64,000 nucleotides of DNA from Sabellastarte sp. h YS-2021 (Eukaryota > Annelida > Polychaeta > Sabellida > Sabellidae). A program made the position numbers and the translations under genes. The stretch is from the NCBI GenBank assembly GCA_964017235.1, contig OZ024935.1, positions 92,999,207 to 93,063,206 of the forward strand, in the 5' to 3' direction. How positions within the stretch are numbered: the first letter of the stretch is position 1; the number at the start of each line of letters is the position of its first letter. Positions 23,450-35,060 of the stretch are shown here, in pieces. The notes beneath the pieces were generated by a model. It did no database searches. It saw nothing but the letters and a program-made list of their open reading frames with translations, and had not been told where the DNA came from.

Positions 23450-25450
23450 GCCTAAAGATAAGTGAGTAATAGCAATCTTAGCTACTTTGAGTAAAGGGCT
23501 CATAACTCAAAAACTATTGCAGTAACAACTTTTTCTTCAAATATGTTGTTCAGCTACTTTGTCCTTAGCTATAAGATGGTACATAGTTTGGGGTTCTATT
23601 GCATGCCATAAGTGAGTAATAGCTATTTTCTCATTTGTAGCTAAATAACAGAAGAAGTAAATGTCAAATATCATCAAAAGTATTAAACTTAGGGAAATCT
23701 TTTCAAATATGTTGTCCATCTACTTTTTGGTAAGCTATGACATAGTAAAGTTTCAGACCTGTTGCACCTTGGATAGCTGAGTAATAGCTACTTTGAAATT
23801 CTGACTGTTGAGTAAAGCTATTGTAACTAAAAAAGTATTGCAGTTAGAGTGTTTTCCTAAAATATGTTGTTCAGCTACTTTGTTCTTAGCTATAAGATGG
23901 TATATAGTTTGGGGTTCTATTGCTTGCCATAAGTGAGTAATAGCTATTTTCTCATTTGTAGCTAAATAACAGAAGAAGTAAATGTCAAATATCTTCAAAA
24001 GTATTGAAGTTAGGGAAATCTTTTCAAATATGTTGTCCATCTACTTTTTGGTAAGCTATAACATAGTAAAGTTTCAGACCTGTTGCACCTTGGATAGCTG
24101 AGTTATAGCTACTTTGAAATTCTGACTGTTGAGTAAAGCCATTGTAACTCCAAAACTATTGCAGTTACAGTATTTTCCTAAAATATGTTGTTCAGCTACT
24201 TTGTCCTTAGCTATAAGGTGGTACATACTTTGGGGTTCTATTGCATGCCATAAGTGAGTAATAGCTATTTTGTTATTTGTAGCAAAATCATGACATAAGT
24301 AAATGTCTAATATCTTCAAAAGTATTAAAGTTAGGGAATTCTTTTGTTATCCATCTACTTTTTCATAAGCTATCACATAGTAAAGTTTCAGATCTGTTGC
24401 ACATTGGATAGCTGAGTAATAGCTACTTTGAAATTCTACAGTTGAGTAAATCCATTGTAACTCCAAAACTATTGCAGTTACAATATTTTCGTAAAATATG
24501 TTGTTCACCTACTTTGTCCTTAGTTATAAGCTGGCATGTAGTTTGGGGTTCTATTGCATGCCATAAGTGAGTAATAGCTATTTTCTTATTAGTAGCAAAA
24601 TAATGACATAAGTAAATGTCAAATATCTTCAGAAGTATTAAAGTTACGTAATTCATTTGAAATATGTCATTCATCTACTTTTTTGTAAGCTATCACATAG
24701 TAAAGTTTCAGACCTGTTGCACATTGCATAGCTAAGTAATAGCTACTTTGAAATTGTGACTGTTGAGTAAATCCATTGTAACTCCAAAACTATTGCAGTT
24801 ACAGCTTTTTCTTCAAATATGTTGTTCAGCTACTTTGTCCTTAGCTATAAGCTGGCATGTAGTTTGGGGTTCTATTGCATGCCATAAGTGAGTAATAGCT
24901 ATTTTCTTATTAGTAGCAAAATAATGACATAAGTAAATGTCAAATATCTTCAGAAGTATTAAAGTTACGTAATTCATTTGAAATATGTCATTCATCTACT
25001 TTTTTGTAAGCTATCACATAGTAAAGTTTCAGACCTGTTGCACATTGCATAGCTAAGTAATAGCTACTTTGAAATTGTGACTGTTGAGTAAATCCATTGT
25101 AACTCCAAAACTATTGCAGTTACAGCTTTTTCTTCAAATATGTTGTTCAGCTACTTTGTCCTTAACTATAAGATGGTATATATTTTGGGGTTGTATTGCA
25201 TGCCATAAGTGAGTAATAGCTATTTTCTTATTTGTAGCAAAATAACAACATAAGTAAATGTCAGATATCTTCAAAAGTATTAAAGTTAGGGAAATATTTT
25301 CAAATATGTTATTCATCTAGTTTTTGATAACCTATCACATAGTAAAGTTTCAGACTGTTGCACATTGGATAGCCGAGTAATACCTACTTTGAAATTGTGA
25401 CTGTAAGGTAAATGCATATAGTTTGGGGTTCTATTGCATGCCATAAGTGA
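23450..25450. repeat. 321 bp tandem array, about 6 units (type E)
   Basis: TTGTTCAGCTACTTTG recurs near 23546, 23866, 24187, 24501, 24822 and 25143. Each unit is a pair of related half-modules of about 160 bp (…GTTCAGCTACTTTGTCCTT and …GTCCATCTACTTTTTGG). The units at 24.50 and 24.82 kb are nearly identical, the others less so. Repeated minus-strand open frames here only mirror the periodicity. Confidence 0.9.
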
Positions 25451-25499
25451 GTAATAGCTATTTTCTTATTTGTGGCAAAATAATGACATAATTTTTCTC

Positions 25500-27530
25500 A
25501 AATAACTGCTTCATCTACTTTTGGGAGAGCTTTCACATGCTGAAGTTTCAGACCCGTAGCTAATTATTCACCTACTCAAAATGAGTAAATGATAATTATC
25601 TCTAAAAGTATTGCGGATATCCAATTTTTATCAAATAACTCATTCATCTACTTTTGGGAGAGCTTTCACATGGTGAAGTTCCAGACCCGTAGCTAATTAC
25701 TCACCTACTCAAAATTAGTAAATGTGAATTATCCCTAAAAGTATTGGGGGATATCCAATTTTTCTTAAATAACTCATTCACCTACTTTTGGATGAGCTTT
25801 CACTTAGTGAAGTTTCAGACCCGTAGCTAATTATTCACCTACTCAAAATGAGTAAATGCTAATTATCTGTAAAAGTATTGTGGATATCCAATTTTTATCA
25901 AATTACTCGTTCATCTACTTTTGGGAGAGCTTTCACATGGTGAAGTTCCAGACCCGTAGCTAATTACTCACCTACTCAAAATGAGTAAATGTGAATTATC
26001 TGTAAAAGTATTGCAGATATCCAATTTTTCTCAAATAACTCATTCACCTACTTTTGGGAGAGCTTTTACTTGGTGAGGTTTCAGACCCGTAGCTAATTAT
26101 TCACCTACTCAAAATGAGTAAATGTGAATTATCTCTAAAAGTATTGCGGATATCCAATTTTTATCAAATAACTCATTCATCTACTTTTGGGAGGGTTTTC
26201 ACATGGTGAAGTTCCAGACCCTTAGCTAATTACTCACCTACTGAAAAGGAGTAAATGTGAATTATCTCTAAAAGTATTGCGGATATCCAATTTTTATCAA
26301 ATAACTCATTCATCTACTTTTGGGAGAGCTTTCACATGGTGAAGTTCCAGACCCGTAGCTAATTACTCACCTACTCAAAATGAGTAAATGTGAATTATCC
26401 CTAAAAGTATTGGGGATATCCAATTTTTCTTAAATAACTCATTCACCTACTTTTGGAAGAGCTTTCACTTGCTGAACTTTCAGACCCGTAGCTAATTATT
26501 CACCTACTCAAAATGAGTAAATGCTAATTATCTGTAAAAGTATTGTGGATATCCAATTTTTATCAAATTACTCGTTCACCTACTTTTGGGAGAGCTTTCA
26601 CATGGTGAAGTTCCAGACCCGTAGCTAATTACTCACCTACTCAAAATGAGTAAATGTGAATTATCTGTAAAAGTATTGCAGATATCCAATTTTTCTCAAA
26701 TAACTCATTCACCTACTTTTGGGAGAGCTTTTACTTGGTGAGGTTTCAGACCCTTAGCTAATTGTTCACCTACTCAAAATGAGTAAATGTGAATTATCTC
26801 TAAAAGTATTGCGGATATCCAATTTTTATCAAATAACTCATTCATCTACTTTTGGGAGGGCTTTCACATGGTGAAGTTCCAGACCCGTAGCTAATTACTC
26901 ACCTACTGAAAATGAGTAAATGTGAATTATCTCTAAAGTATTGCAGATAGCCAATTTTTATCAAATAACTCATTCACCTACTTTTGGGAGAGCTTTCACT
27001 TGGTGAATTTTCAGACCCGTAGCTAATTATTCACCTCCTCAAAATGAGTAAATCCTAATTATCTCTAAAAGTATTGCGGGTATCCAATTTTTATCAAATT
27101 ACTCGTTCATCTACTTTTGGGAGAGCTTTCACATGGTGAAGTTCCAGACCCGTAGCTAATTACACACCTAATCAAAATGAGTAAATGTGAATTATCTGTA
27201 AAAGTATTGCAGATAGCCAATTCTTCTCAAATAACTCATTGACCTACTTTTGGGAGAGCTTTCACTTGGTGAAGTTTCACACCCGTAATTAATTATTCAC
27301 CTACTCAAAATGAGTAAATGCGAATTATCTCTACAAGTATTGCAGATAGCCAGTACTTCTGAAATAACTCATTCACATACATTTTGGAGAGCTTTCAATT
27401 AGTGAATTTTCAGATCCGTAGCTAATTACTCGCCTACTCAAAATGAGTAACTGCCTATTATCACTAAAAGTATTGCAGATAGCCAATATTTCTCAAATAA
27501 CTCATTCACCTACATTTTGGAGAGCTTTCA
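25500..27530. repeat. 134 bp tandem array, about 15 units (type D)
   Basis: Each unit has CAGACCCGTAGCTAATTA, TCACCTACTCAAAATGAGTA, AAAAGTATTGCGGATATCC, ATAACTCATTCACCTACTTT and GGGAGAGCTTTCACATGGTG. A five-unit block (about 665 bp) beginning near 25.73 kb is repeated near 26.40 kb, a higher-order repeat. The same unit, inverted, forms the array at 60.7-62.19 kb. Confidence 0.9.
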
Positions 27531-27689
27531 CATGCTAAATTTTTTTAATGAATTTTTAATGCATTAAAATTCATGAAATCATGCACTAAATCAATTATAA
27601 CTTGAAAAGTATTACATTTAGAGCACCTTGTTAAAATATGTTATCTTTAGTACATCTAATTTATATGGCGGGAGATAAATGCATGCGTC

Positions 27690-27830
27690 AGAATACTTGT
27701 TTTTCTTAGTGTTCTTCTTAATGGAAGTCTTGGCCTTGTAGAAACTAACGCCTTCTTCTTAGCTTCAGAAGGTGATTTCTTCTTTGTAGAAGGCATATCC
27801 ACAAGAATAAAACACTAAAATCTTAAAATC
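27690..27830 (-). pseudogene. possible displaced 5' piece of the DIRS-type relic
   Basis: A short Lys-rich reading frame (begins MPSTKKKSPSEAKKK) in the same orientation as, and immediately beyond, the Helentron-like insertion. Its place suggests the start of the element's first protein region. This rests on position and composition only. Confidence 0.4.
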
Positions 27831-28456
27831 AAATAACACAAATAGTTTTCATTCCCTTGTTGTTCATTCAAAATCTTGATTCAAAATGTCTATGCTCTGT
27901 GAACCCTAACTACATGGGGTTAACTAGTGCACTGATTGGTTGCTAAGCATAATGAAGCATAATGACATTATATATGTGGATAGGTTTAAGGTAGCATGAA
28001 ACTGAATCAGCACTGTACAAACACAGTGAAAGAACGACTCTGATTGGTCAAACAAGGAAGAGGGAAGCTGATTGGTCAAGGAAGGAAAATGGGTGAGTTT
28101 ATCGCATGACACAGTTTATTTTGACTGAAACGTAACTCTATATTAGTTGTGGGGATCAGGACAAACCGAAATCGAGAAAGACCTTTCAGATAAAAATAAA
28201 AAAGTCTGAATTTAAACTCTGGAACGCATGTATTATGTAATTGTCTGGCCCAACGATATATTCAGGCTATATGATGGGGTACTCTAAAAATAATATTAAT
28301 TAATACTATATGGTTAAGCCATTAAAAAGAACCTTTAACTGAACATTCACATAACTGGTTTGTTGTATTCAAGCCTTTTATAAAACGAGAATGATATTAA
28401 ATGCTAGAATTTTTAACACATAGACCACACCTTTGATGCTGGGTTCAAGAGTTACA
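27831..28456. other. no gene recognised; possible retrotransposon flank
   Basis: It contains two short repeats of CTGATTGGTCAAG type (28040-28085) and a CACTGATTGGTTGCTAAG word. It may be untranslated or terminal sequence of the DIRS-type relic. No terminal repeat partner was found. Confidence 0.3.
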
Positions 28457-28652
28457 TTTATTTATTTATTTGGGGTTTTACACCGCTTTCAACACTGTAC
28501 AGGTCATATCACGACAGGTAGTTGGAAGGGCAGAGGAAACCAGTACATACAGTTGGTCAAGGTTTCATACTGTAAACTGCCTACCAATGGCAAGCAGCTA
28601 CCAGCTTTCCCACTTGAGGTAGAGCTGTGAACCAAACCCCAACCTCAGAGGG
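28457..28652 (-). mobile_element. SINE subfamily 1, head missing
   Basis: TTTATTTGGGGTTTTACACC then GCTTTCAACACTGTACAGG and the conserved central domain. Homology stops inside the tRNA-like head near 28652 (CCAACCTCAGAGGGTGGG). Confidence 0.85.
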
Positions 28653-29099
28653 TGGGATCAAAAGCTATAATCAAAAGGGTTTGTTAACTTTGGCTGTGGA
28701 TCGTTGTGGAATAGTCTGCTCTCTTGGTAGCATACATTCGGCATGATTCTTTGGGATTCGCTTTTAGGTAGGACATGTTCAGAACATGACTTGCATTCAC
28801 AACTGCTTTTCAGGTGTTTGAAAAAGCAACCACAACCACTCATGAATTAAATGAAACTCTACATACCAGAAGGGTGAAGGCTATACAGGGATATATGGGG
28901 CAGCTAGTGTACTACCAAGCTGCAAGGTCTCTTTTTGGAGTCATAACAATGAGGTCGTCAGATTGAAATGAATACATACAGATACAAGCACAAGAAAACA
29001 TGTGGCCTAGGCAAAACCTAGTATTGATCACAATGAGTTGTGGCCATACTTGGTAAATGCTTTATTATCTTGGTTATATATCTTAGATAAAATAATAAA

Positions 29100-29226
29100 G
29101 TAGACCAGTAAAGTAGCGACTGTTGAACTGATATAAGATATAGGATATCTAAATCTCAATTAATAAAGTACACAGGTAAAGTAGCGACTGTTGAACTGAT
29201 ATAAGACATAGGATATCTAAATCTGT
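29100..29226. repeat. direct duplication, unit about 70 bp
   Basis: AAAGTAGCGACTGTTGAACT and GATATAAGAYATAGGATATC occur twice in tandem (about 29109 and 29175). The following segment (29215-29310) is similar to 47105-47200 (CTGTATCAAGGTTTCATAAC, AAAATGAGGTATGACATT), an interspersed repeat. Confidence 0.7.
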
Positions 29227-29532
29227 ATCAAAGTCTCATAACATACTCCCATATACATGAAGTGGAATGCAATAGCTGAAAATGAGGTATGTCATTCTTA
29301 TATACATTAACATATTAGATGAAGTAAGATATACTTTACAAATTTTCTAATGAAACAAAATGTTTGATAAAGGTGGTATTATGATATTTTCCCTGTCCAA
29401 AATGACTGATTGGGGATACATTCATTTTAATTGAAATATTTTGCAACTGATATTTACAATCTGAGACATAATTCCATGTTACCGATGTCATTTACTAGTT
29501 GATTGTACAAAATTGAGACAATCTGTAGCTGA

Positions 29533-29613
29533 CTGCTCACTGAACATAAGCTTCACTGGGCTTGGTTAGTACAAGGATGAGTCACCGTTTGAGTTCTGGC
29601 CCAGGTGTGGGCG
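29533..29613 (+). repeat. 5S rRNA-derived sequence (pseudogene or SINE3 head)
   Basis: GAACATAAGC, GGGCTTGGTTAGTACAAGG, ATGAGTCACCG, TTCTGGCCCAGGTG align in order with the 3' two-thirds of animal 5S rRNA (GAAGCTAAGC, GGGCCTGGTTAGTACTTGG, ATGGGAGACCG, AATACCGGGTG). That includes the box C promoter region. It is too diverged and incomplete to be a working 5S gene. Either a 5S pseudogene or the head of a 5S-derived SINE. Confidence 0.5.
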
Positions 29614-29959
29614 GATACTTAGCAACTCAGGTGATCACTTAAATTATGGTCTTTCACAATATAACTACAATAATTTCCTAGGGGTGAATCAATCTATCCT
29701 CAGTCCTCTGTTATCTTGATTGTAACAACCACCCCTCTAGTAATTGGCTGATTTTAATCATACTTGTAGGACAGAACACAGTCAGTGTATTTTGTCATGT
29801 CCTTCGGATTTGAAATTTAGTGTCCTACCAGGGTCCTGTTCATGGCCCAGTACTTTTGTCTTTGACCACTATACCACTCAGGTTTTTGTGTCACCAGCAT
29901 TTATGCTGCATGGCATATAGGGATTGCTTCATCATACGTTGTGCTCTCGTTGTTGTCTG

Positions 29960-32900
29960 TCGTCGTCAGGGTCGTCTGTCATCGTCACACTTTCTATTCT
30001 GGACAGTGTCTCAAAACATGGCGTGCCAGATTAAATTTAAATTTGACATGTGGATGTAACTGGTCGTCACGGTGTGCTGTATAGTTTGGTGACCTTAAAC
30101 TCTCACTAGTAACATACTTATCTTGAGTTTAAGTTTCTTCTTTTCCGGACCATATCTGAAAAATGGGTTGACAGATTCCATTTAAATTTGGCATGTGGTT
30201 GTAACTAGTTTTGAAGGTGTGCCTTATTTCAAGGTGTATAAAATAATTATGTTGAGATTACGTCTTTTATTTTTTCCATAAAGTATTCTAAAAATAACTT
30301 TTGCATGTATGTTTAACTGACCATACCTAAGTGTCATACATAAAGGTGACCAGATAATAATAACAGAATTATGTTCACTTTAAGTTTGCAAATATTTGAA
30401 CAGTATTCTAAATATTATACAATTCTAGGCATGTTTAAGTTGCGGATGTAACAACACTCCCCAGAGGTCCCCCAAGACAAGAAAACAATAATTGGGATTA
30501 TAATTGTTATTATTATTATTATTACACAACATAAAGCGTAAATGTGACTACTAAATGATCTGTAAAATAAAATAAGATAAGCTGAGATGGCGGCTGAGGT
30601 CAAAGGTCAGAGGTCACAGGAGAGAGGTAAAGTTAAAGACTGAACTGAGGGATAAAGGCAACCCTAAAGGTCAAAGGTCATGAAATGAGAGGTGACAGTG
30701 AAGTATCCTTGTATCCACTGTCAGACTGTAAGATCTATGTACAAGTAAGCTCATACAGTGGACTATAATCATATATAAAGTATCATTGGAGTGATGTGAA
30801 GAGGGGTAGAAGAAACCCCAAGTTAAAGTTAATTAAAAGCATACCATAACAAGAACAAGAGCAAGAGCACAATTAAGATTCCATTGGCAAATTAATATGA
30901 AAATTACACTATTAAGACTCCATTGGCAAAATAACATAAGAAAACTAAGAACAATAAAATCATTGTAACAAAGTTCAATAAAAATTAAGACCCCATAAAG
31001 TTCATAGTAGCATGAGTTATGTCAATGAAGTCTATAAAATACCTAAGAGTTCATAATAGCATCATAATAAACATCATCAATAAAAATTTAAACCCCTTAG
31101 ATTTCCTCACAAGTAAGCTCAATAAAAATTGTTAAAACCCTAGCGTCTATGAAGAAGGGATCTAAGAAGCAAGCATCACATCCAAAAACGAAACCATCAT
31201 ATAACAACATGGCTTGGCGAGTGGGGCAGTGCAGTATCACAACTGAAGTATACAGATGAATCCTTGCACTTTGTAGATATGAATAAGCATCAGATGCAAC
31301 ATACAGATACCAATTTAACATCACAACACTACCACAGTGCACTCAGTAGCTAACCATCACATTGAGGTAACATCATAAAGCCCACATGTAGAGGTCACAA
31401 GCTGGTCCATGTACATCATGTAGTCCATCTCTGGTAAATATGTTCCATCCTCAAACAGTAGCTCCACCCACAAACAGCTGGCTATGCCACAACTCCACCA
31501 ATACATGTAAACTATCATGCTGACAACTACGTCTGGAAAGATGCATTCACATACTGGAATTACTTATCATAAAGTAGCAGGTGATGAACATATATAAATC
31601 ATTCCATACAAGAACCACCACACATAACACTGAAGTTCACTCATCCATCAGTGCATCATGCTGGAACACTAGCTAATTTAGAAGCACCATACTAAACTAG
31701 GTGCTACAATGACAGTTGTAACAGTTCTATGAGAACTTCACATAGCATATGCCAGCTGTACCACTGGTAGTGTGTAACATCCGACATCTGACCATGAAGG
31801 CATAAGCTATGACGCGACCACAACTTCATAGAGCAGAACAAAGGCACGAGAGTATGATTCGGCCATCTACACCAAGCAACAGGCCATTGTCCAGTATATG
31901 GAGTGAGGCATAGCCAGGTGACAAAGCTCAGCAGTTGAAGTGTGACAGGCATCAGTAGTCCAGGCCCCAACAATGGCAATAAGAGGACCCAGAAGGCCAG
32001 CAAAAGGAAGGCCACTTCACAGGGATGCATCATTCACTCATGGACTCCAGCACGGCAGGAGGAACTAGGCCTGACCCAAGACGAAGCGTCACCCAGGACC
32101 AGGAGCATCTGAAACTGAACAAACCAACAAGAGCAATCCGATATTGACAAAGAAGAGGCGGGGGGGGGGGGGGGGGGTAGGGTGTGAAAATTTCTTGGTG
32201 CTAACTGCTCTGTGTCCAATGTCAAAGTGACAGCATGGAGGCTGGACGCCAAGGGCGGGAAACCACTGACCAATGAGAGGAAGGGTCAAGAAACCGTGTT
32301 ACAGGTAGCCACTAAATCTACAAATAAGGTGACCACCAGGAGTGAGCCCCTGGACACCCAAATGTCCAGAAACAATCTTGAACAGAACCTTCAGGAAATG
32401 ATTACCTTAAACTCCCACACAACTGCAAACTAACATTTTTTTGCTTTTGGAAGATATTTCATGTGTTAATTGAGATCTTTTACTATAACCTTACTATAAC
32501 CTTACACGGTCTATAAGGTCTTTCCTGTAAGGTTATAGTAAATTACTGATATTTAAAACTTATGACTTTAAGGTTGCAACAGTTTTGTGTCAATAGCAGC
32601 TATGATGGAGGGCATACACGGCCTGTGTCATCACACTTTCTTTCCAGACAGTATATACAAAATAGCGTGATAGACTAAGTTCATAGTTATTATGTGGATG
32701 TAACTGGTCACGGTGTGTTCTATTGTAAGGTGACCTTAAGCTCACCTTAGTAACATACTTATATTGAGTTTAACTTTTTCTGTGTCCGGACAGTATCTCA
32801 TAAACCGTAAACTCCCATGTACAAAAGAATTATGTTGAGTTTAAGTTTTTTTTATTTTTCCATAGAGTATACTGACAATTACAGATTTCATTTTTCAAAT

Positions 32901-34050
32901 TTTGCATGTATATGTGACTGGCCATAGCTAAGTATCATGCATTAAGATGATCTTAAACTCCTAGTCATAACAGAAATATATTCACTTTAAGTTTGCCAAT
33001 TTTTGAACAGTATTTCAAATACTGTGCAATTCTGTGCATGTTTAAGATGTAACAAACAGGAAAGTATACTGAAAATAACTTCACAGATTTCATTTCTATT
33101 TTGTATGTATATGTAACTGGCCATAGCTGTCATACATTAAGGTGACCTTAAACTCCCAGTAATAACAGAATCATATTCACTTTAAGTTTGCCCATTTATG
33201 AAAAGTATTTCAAATACCATGCAATTCTAGGTATGTTTCAGTTGATGATCTAACAAACCTTGAATAGAACCTTCAGTAAAATATTACTTTATCAGAGCTG
33301 CAAAATACCGTTGAGTTTAAGATTGGGATTTTTGGTCTATGCCAATTGAAGTTTTTCATTGATATTCAGCATGTACATATATTTAGACAAAAAGTAAAAT
33401 TTCTCTTGTAAGGTTACAATAAATTGTTGATATTTTAGATACTTGTGAGTTTAAAGTTTAACAATTTGGTGTCACTCAGCGATGAATCACAAATAGGACC
33501 AGCATTGTCATCACACTTTGTTTCAGTAAAATAAGTAAACCTCAAATTTGGCATGTGGGTGTTGCCAGTCATTGATATGTACCCTATTTTAGGATGACCT
33601 TAAACTCCCATTAATAACATATTTATATTTAATCTAATTTTGGTGATTGGCGGGCAATAGCTTAAAAATGGCTTCATAGGTTCAAATCAAATTTGGTATG
33701 TGGGTGTAACTGGTCTTCAATGTGCAGCCTATTTTAAGGTGGCCTTAAGCTCCTCGTGATAACATAATCATATTGAATATAATTTCTGGAGAGTATTTGA
33801 AACTGCATAAGAGAATTAATTAATATTTGGTATATTGAGGTGTCTAGTCCTTAAGGTGTGCCCTATTTTAAGGTTACCTTAAACTCCCATATGGGAAAGA
33901 ATTCTACTTAACTCAAGTTTTTCTATGATTCCACAAAATATACAAAAAATAGTATGACATATTTGACCTATATTTGCAGGTACATGTAACTGATGTTACG
34001 GAAATGCCCTATGACTACATTGAGGTGACCTTAAACTCCCAGTAATGATT
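29960..34050. repeat. degenerate tandem array of about 150 bp units, interrupted
   Basis: Units carry GTGACCTTAAACTCCCA, AACATATTTATATTGAGTTT, GGACAGTATCTCAAAAAT-like text, AAATTTGGCATGTGGGTGT and AACTGGTC..AAGGTGTGCC. About three units lie at 29.98-30.44 kb and about nine at 32.63-34.05 kb. The units are well diverged, so this array is older than those at 6, 24 and 61 kb. The interruption is the 30.45-32.37 kb segment. Confidence 0.75.
30452..32370. mobile_element. unidentified 1.9 kb insertion in the array
   Basis: The array text GATGTAACAA stops at about 30452 and resumes as CTTGAACAGAACCTTCAG near 32371. An uninterrupted unit near 33255 reads CTAACAAACCTTGAATAGAA, so the segment between is inserted. 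AACAA occurs at both junctions and may be a 5 bp target duplication. Inside are AGGTCAAAGGTCAGAGGTCA, a G run (32160-32177) and no recognisable protein. The class is unknown. Confidence 0.5.
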
Positions 34051-34620
34051 GCCACAGCAACACATTTTTCTGTTTCATGGATTTTATATTTTATCAATGC
34101 TTTGCATTCCGCACCACTCCACAGACTAGCAGTGTGGCAAATTTGCCAAGACCAGCAGACCGGGGCCAGAAAATATGTGGTCAGGAGAATTTCTCTACAC
34201 TTGGACTGGCAGTCCTGCACATGGCTAAAAATTTAGTAGTGCCAATCCACCAGTCCATCACATTCTCTGTCTACTTCTGTTTGAAAAGCTTTTATACGCA
34301 TATGCATCCTCAAATTATGGTTTGATGTTTTGAATATTGCCCAAACATACTTATTTGTAACCTGTGACTCACCTGAAATTCTATCTGCTACAATGGAAAG
34401 TTGCAAAAGTAAAATTCTTAATGAATTTTGATATGACTTTAACAGTGCTTAATCTGCAACAAAAGAGACTCAAAGGTGTAACAACCAAGATTCAAGTGAA
34501 AAGAATTAAGAGAGATATGAGAATCATAATTTTATTTTCAGACAATGTAATCAACAATACAGTGATGCAATAATACAGCATAAATAGAATAATACAGTAC
34601 TTAAAATGTCGATATGTCAC
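34051..34620. other. no gene recognised
   Basis: Overlapping short frames on both strands at 34.0-34.3 kb have no recognisable domain or splice context. Nothing else is supported. Confidence 0.3.
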
Positions 34621-35060
34621 ATAGGACTCCAAAAAAAATTACTGGGACACCATTTTTATGTCAGCTGAACAACTCCAAAAGTACAAGGCCCAGAGACATT
34701 CTGTTACTTTTAAAAGATACTTTATCTATCGAGGATGATAAATCGATGCAGATTTTGTCTGTTTGTCTGTTTCCCAGAGCCATTACAAGTGAGGTACCCC
34801 TACCCAAAGTGTGAACATTTCAACACTTTAACCCAATTTTCTCATTGACTATTGAAGGGATTTCTCTCTATCTTGCATATATGTACTATGTCATAAGTTT
34901 ATTACCATGTGTCAGTATCAGGGCTGGGTCTTTCTTAATTATTTTTTTTATAAATTTTTGAAATAATTTTTAAATGCATTAAAATCTGTAATATCTTATA
35001 ACTTGAAACATATTGCATTTAGAGCACATGTGAGCAGATTGCTACAAATCTAAGTTGAAA
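34621..35060 (-). mobile_element. remnant of a Helentron-like element
   Basis: Read on minus, TAGTACATATATGCAAGATAG, AGAGAAATCCCTTCAATAGT and AAAGTGTTGAAATGTTC match 12755-12830 in order. TTAAATGCATTAAAATCTG and AACTTGAAACATATTGCATT match the ends at 12.6 and 27.6 kb. A diverged partial copy. Confidence 0.55.

Larger units (their letters stand above)
23261..27678 (-). mobile_element. 4.4 kb Helentron-like element with two tandem arrays
   Basis: Read on the minus strand it starts TATCTCCCGCCATATAAATTAG-like at 27678 (split as TATCTCCCGCC, ATATAAATTAG). It ends in a hairpin (23265-23297; TCTCCC..CCCGGGCT and AGCCCGGCGGGAGAT) followed by AATA. These match the 6.2-8.4 kb element, including the GT-rich stretch and CTACTACAGCTACAGA next to the hairpin. 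The interior is a 321 bp array (23450-25450) followed by a 134 bp array (25500-27530). It has no coding capacity. It lies between parts of the DIRS-type relic and so inserted into it. Confidence 0.75.

Noticed and set aside
23537-25316. Series of minus-strand frames with near-identical products
   Set aside because: Each is one 321 bp repeat unit read through; periodicity explains them fully.
25500-27530. Regular repeats considered as a CRISPR-like array
   Set aside because: Units are contiguous 134 bp repeats with no unique spacers, in eukaryotic DNA, inside a transposon.
31097-32289. Several 66-109 codon frames
   Set aside because: Mutually overlapping, low-complexity or Cys/Leu-rich by composition; no domain, and they lie in an unclassified insertion.
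30452-32370. Insertion considered as a solo LTR (starts TGTAACA near 30448)
   Set aside because: The TG…CA limits do not coincide with the junctions given by the empty array unit, and no partner copy exists in the window.
34045-34325. Overlapping frames on both strands as a small gene
   Set aside because: No recognisable domain, start context or splice sites; likely chance.
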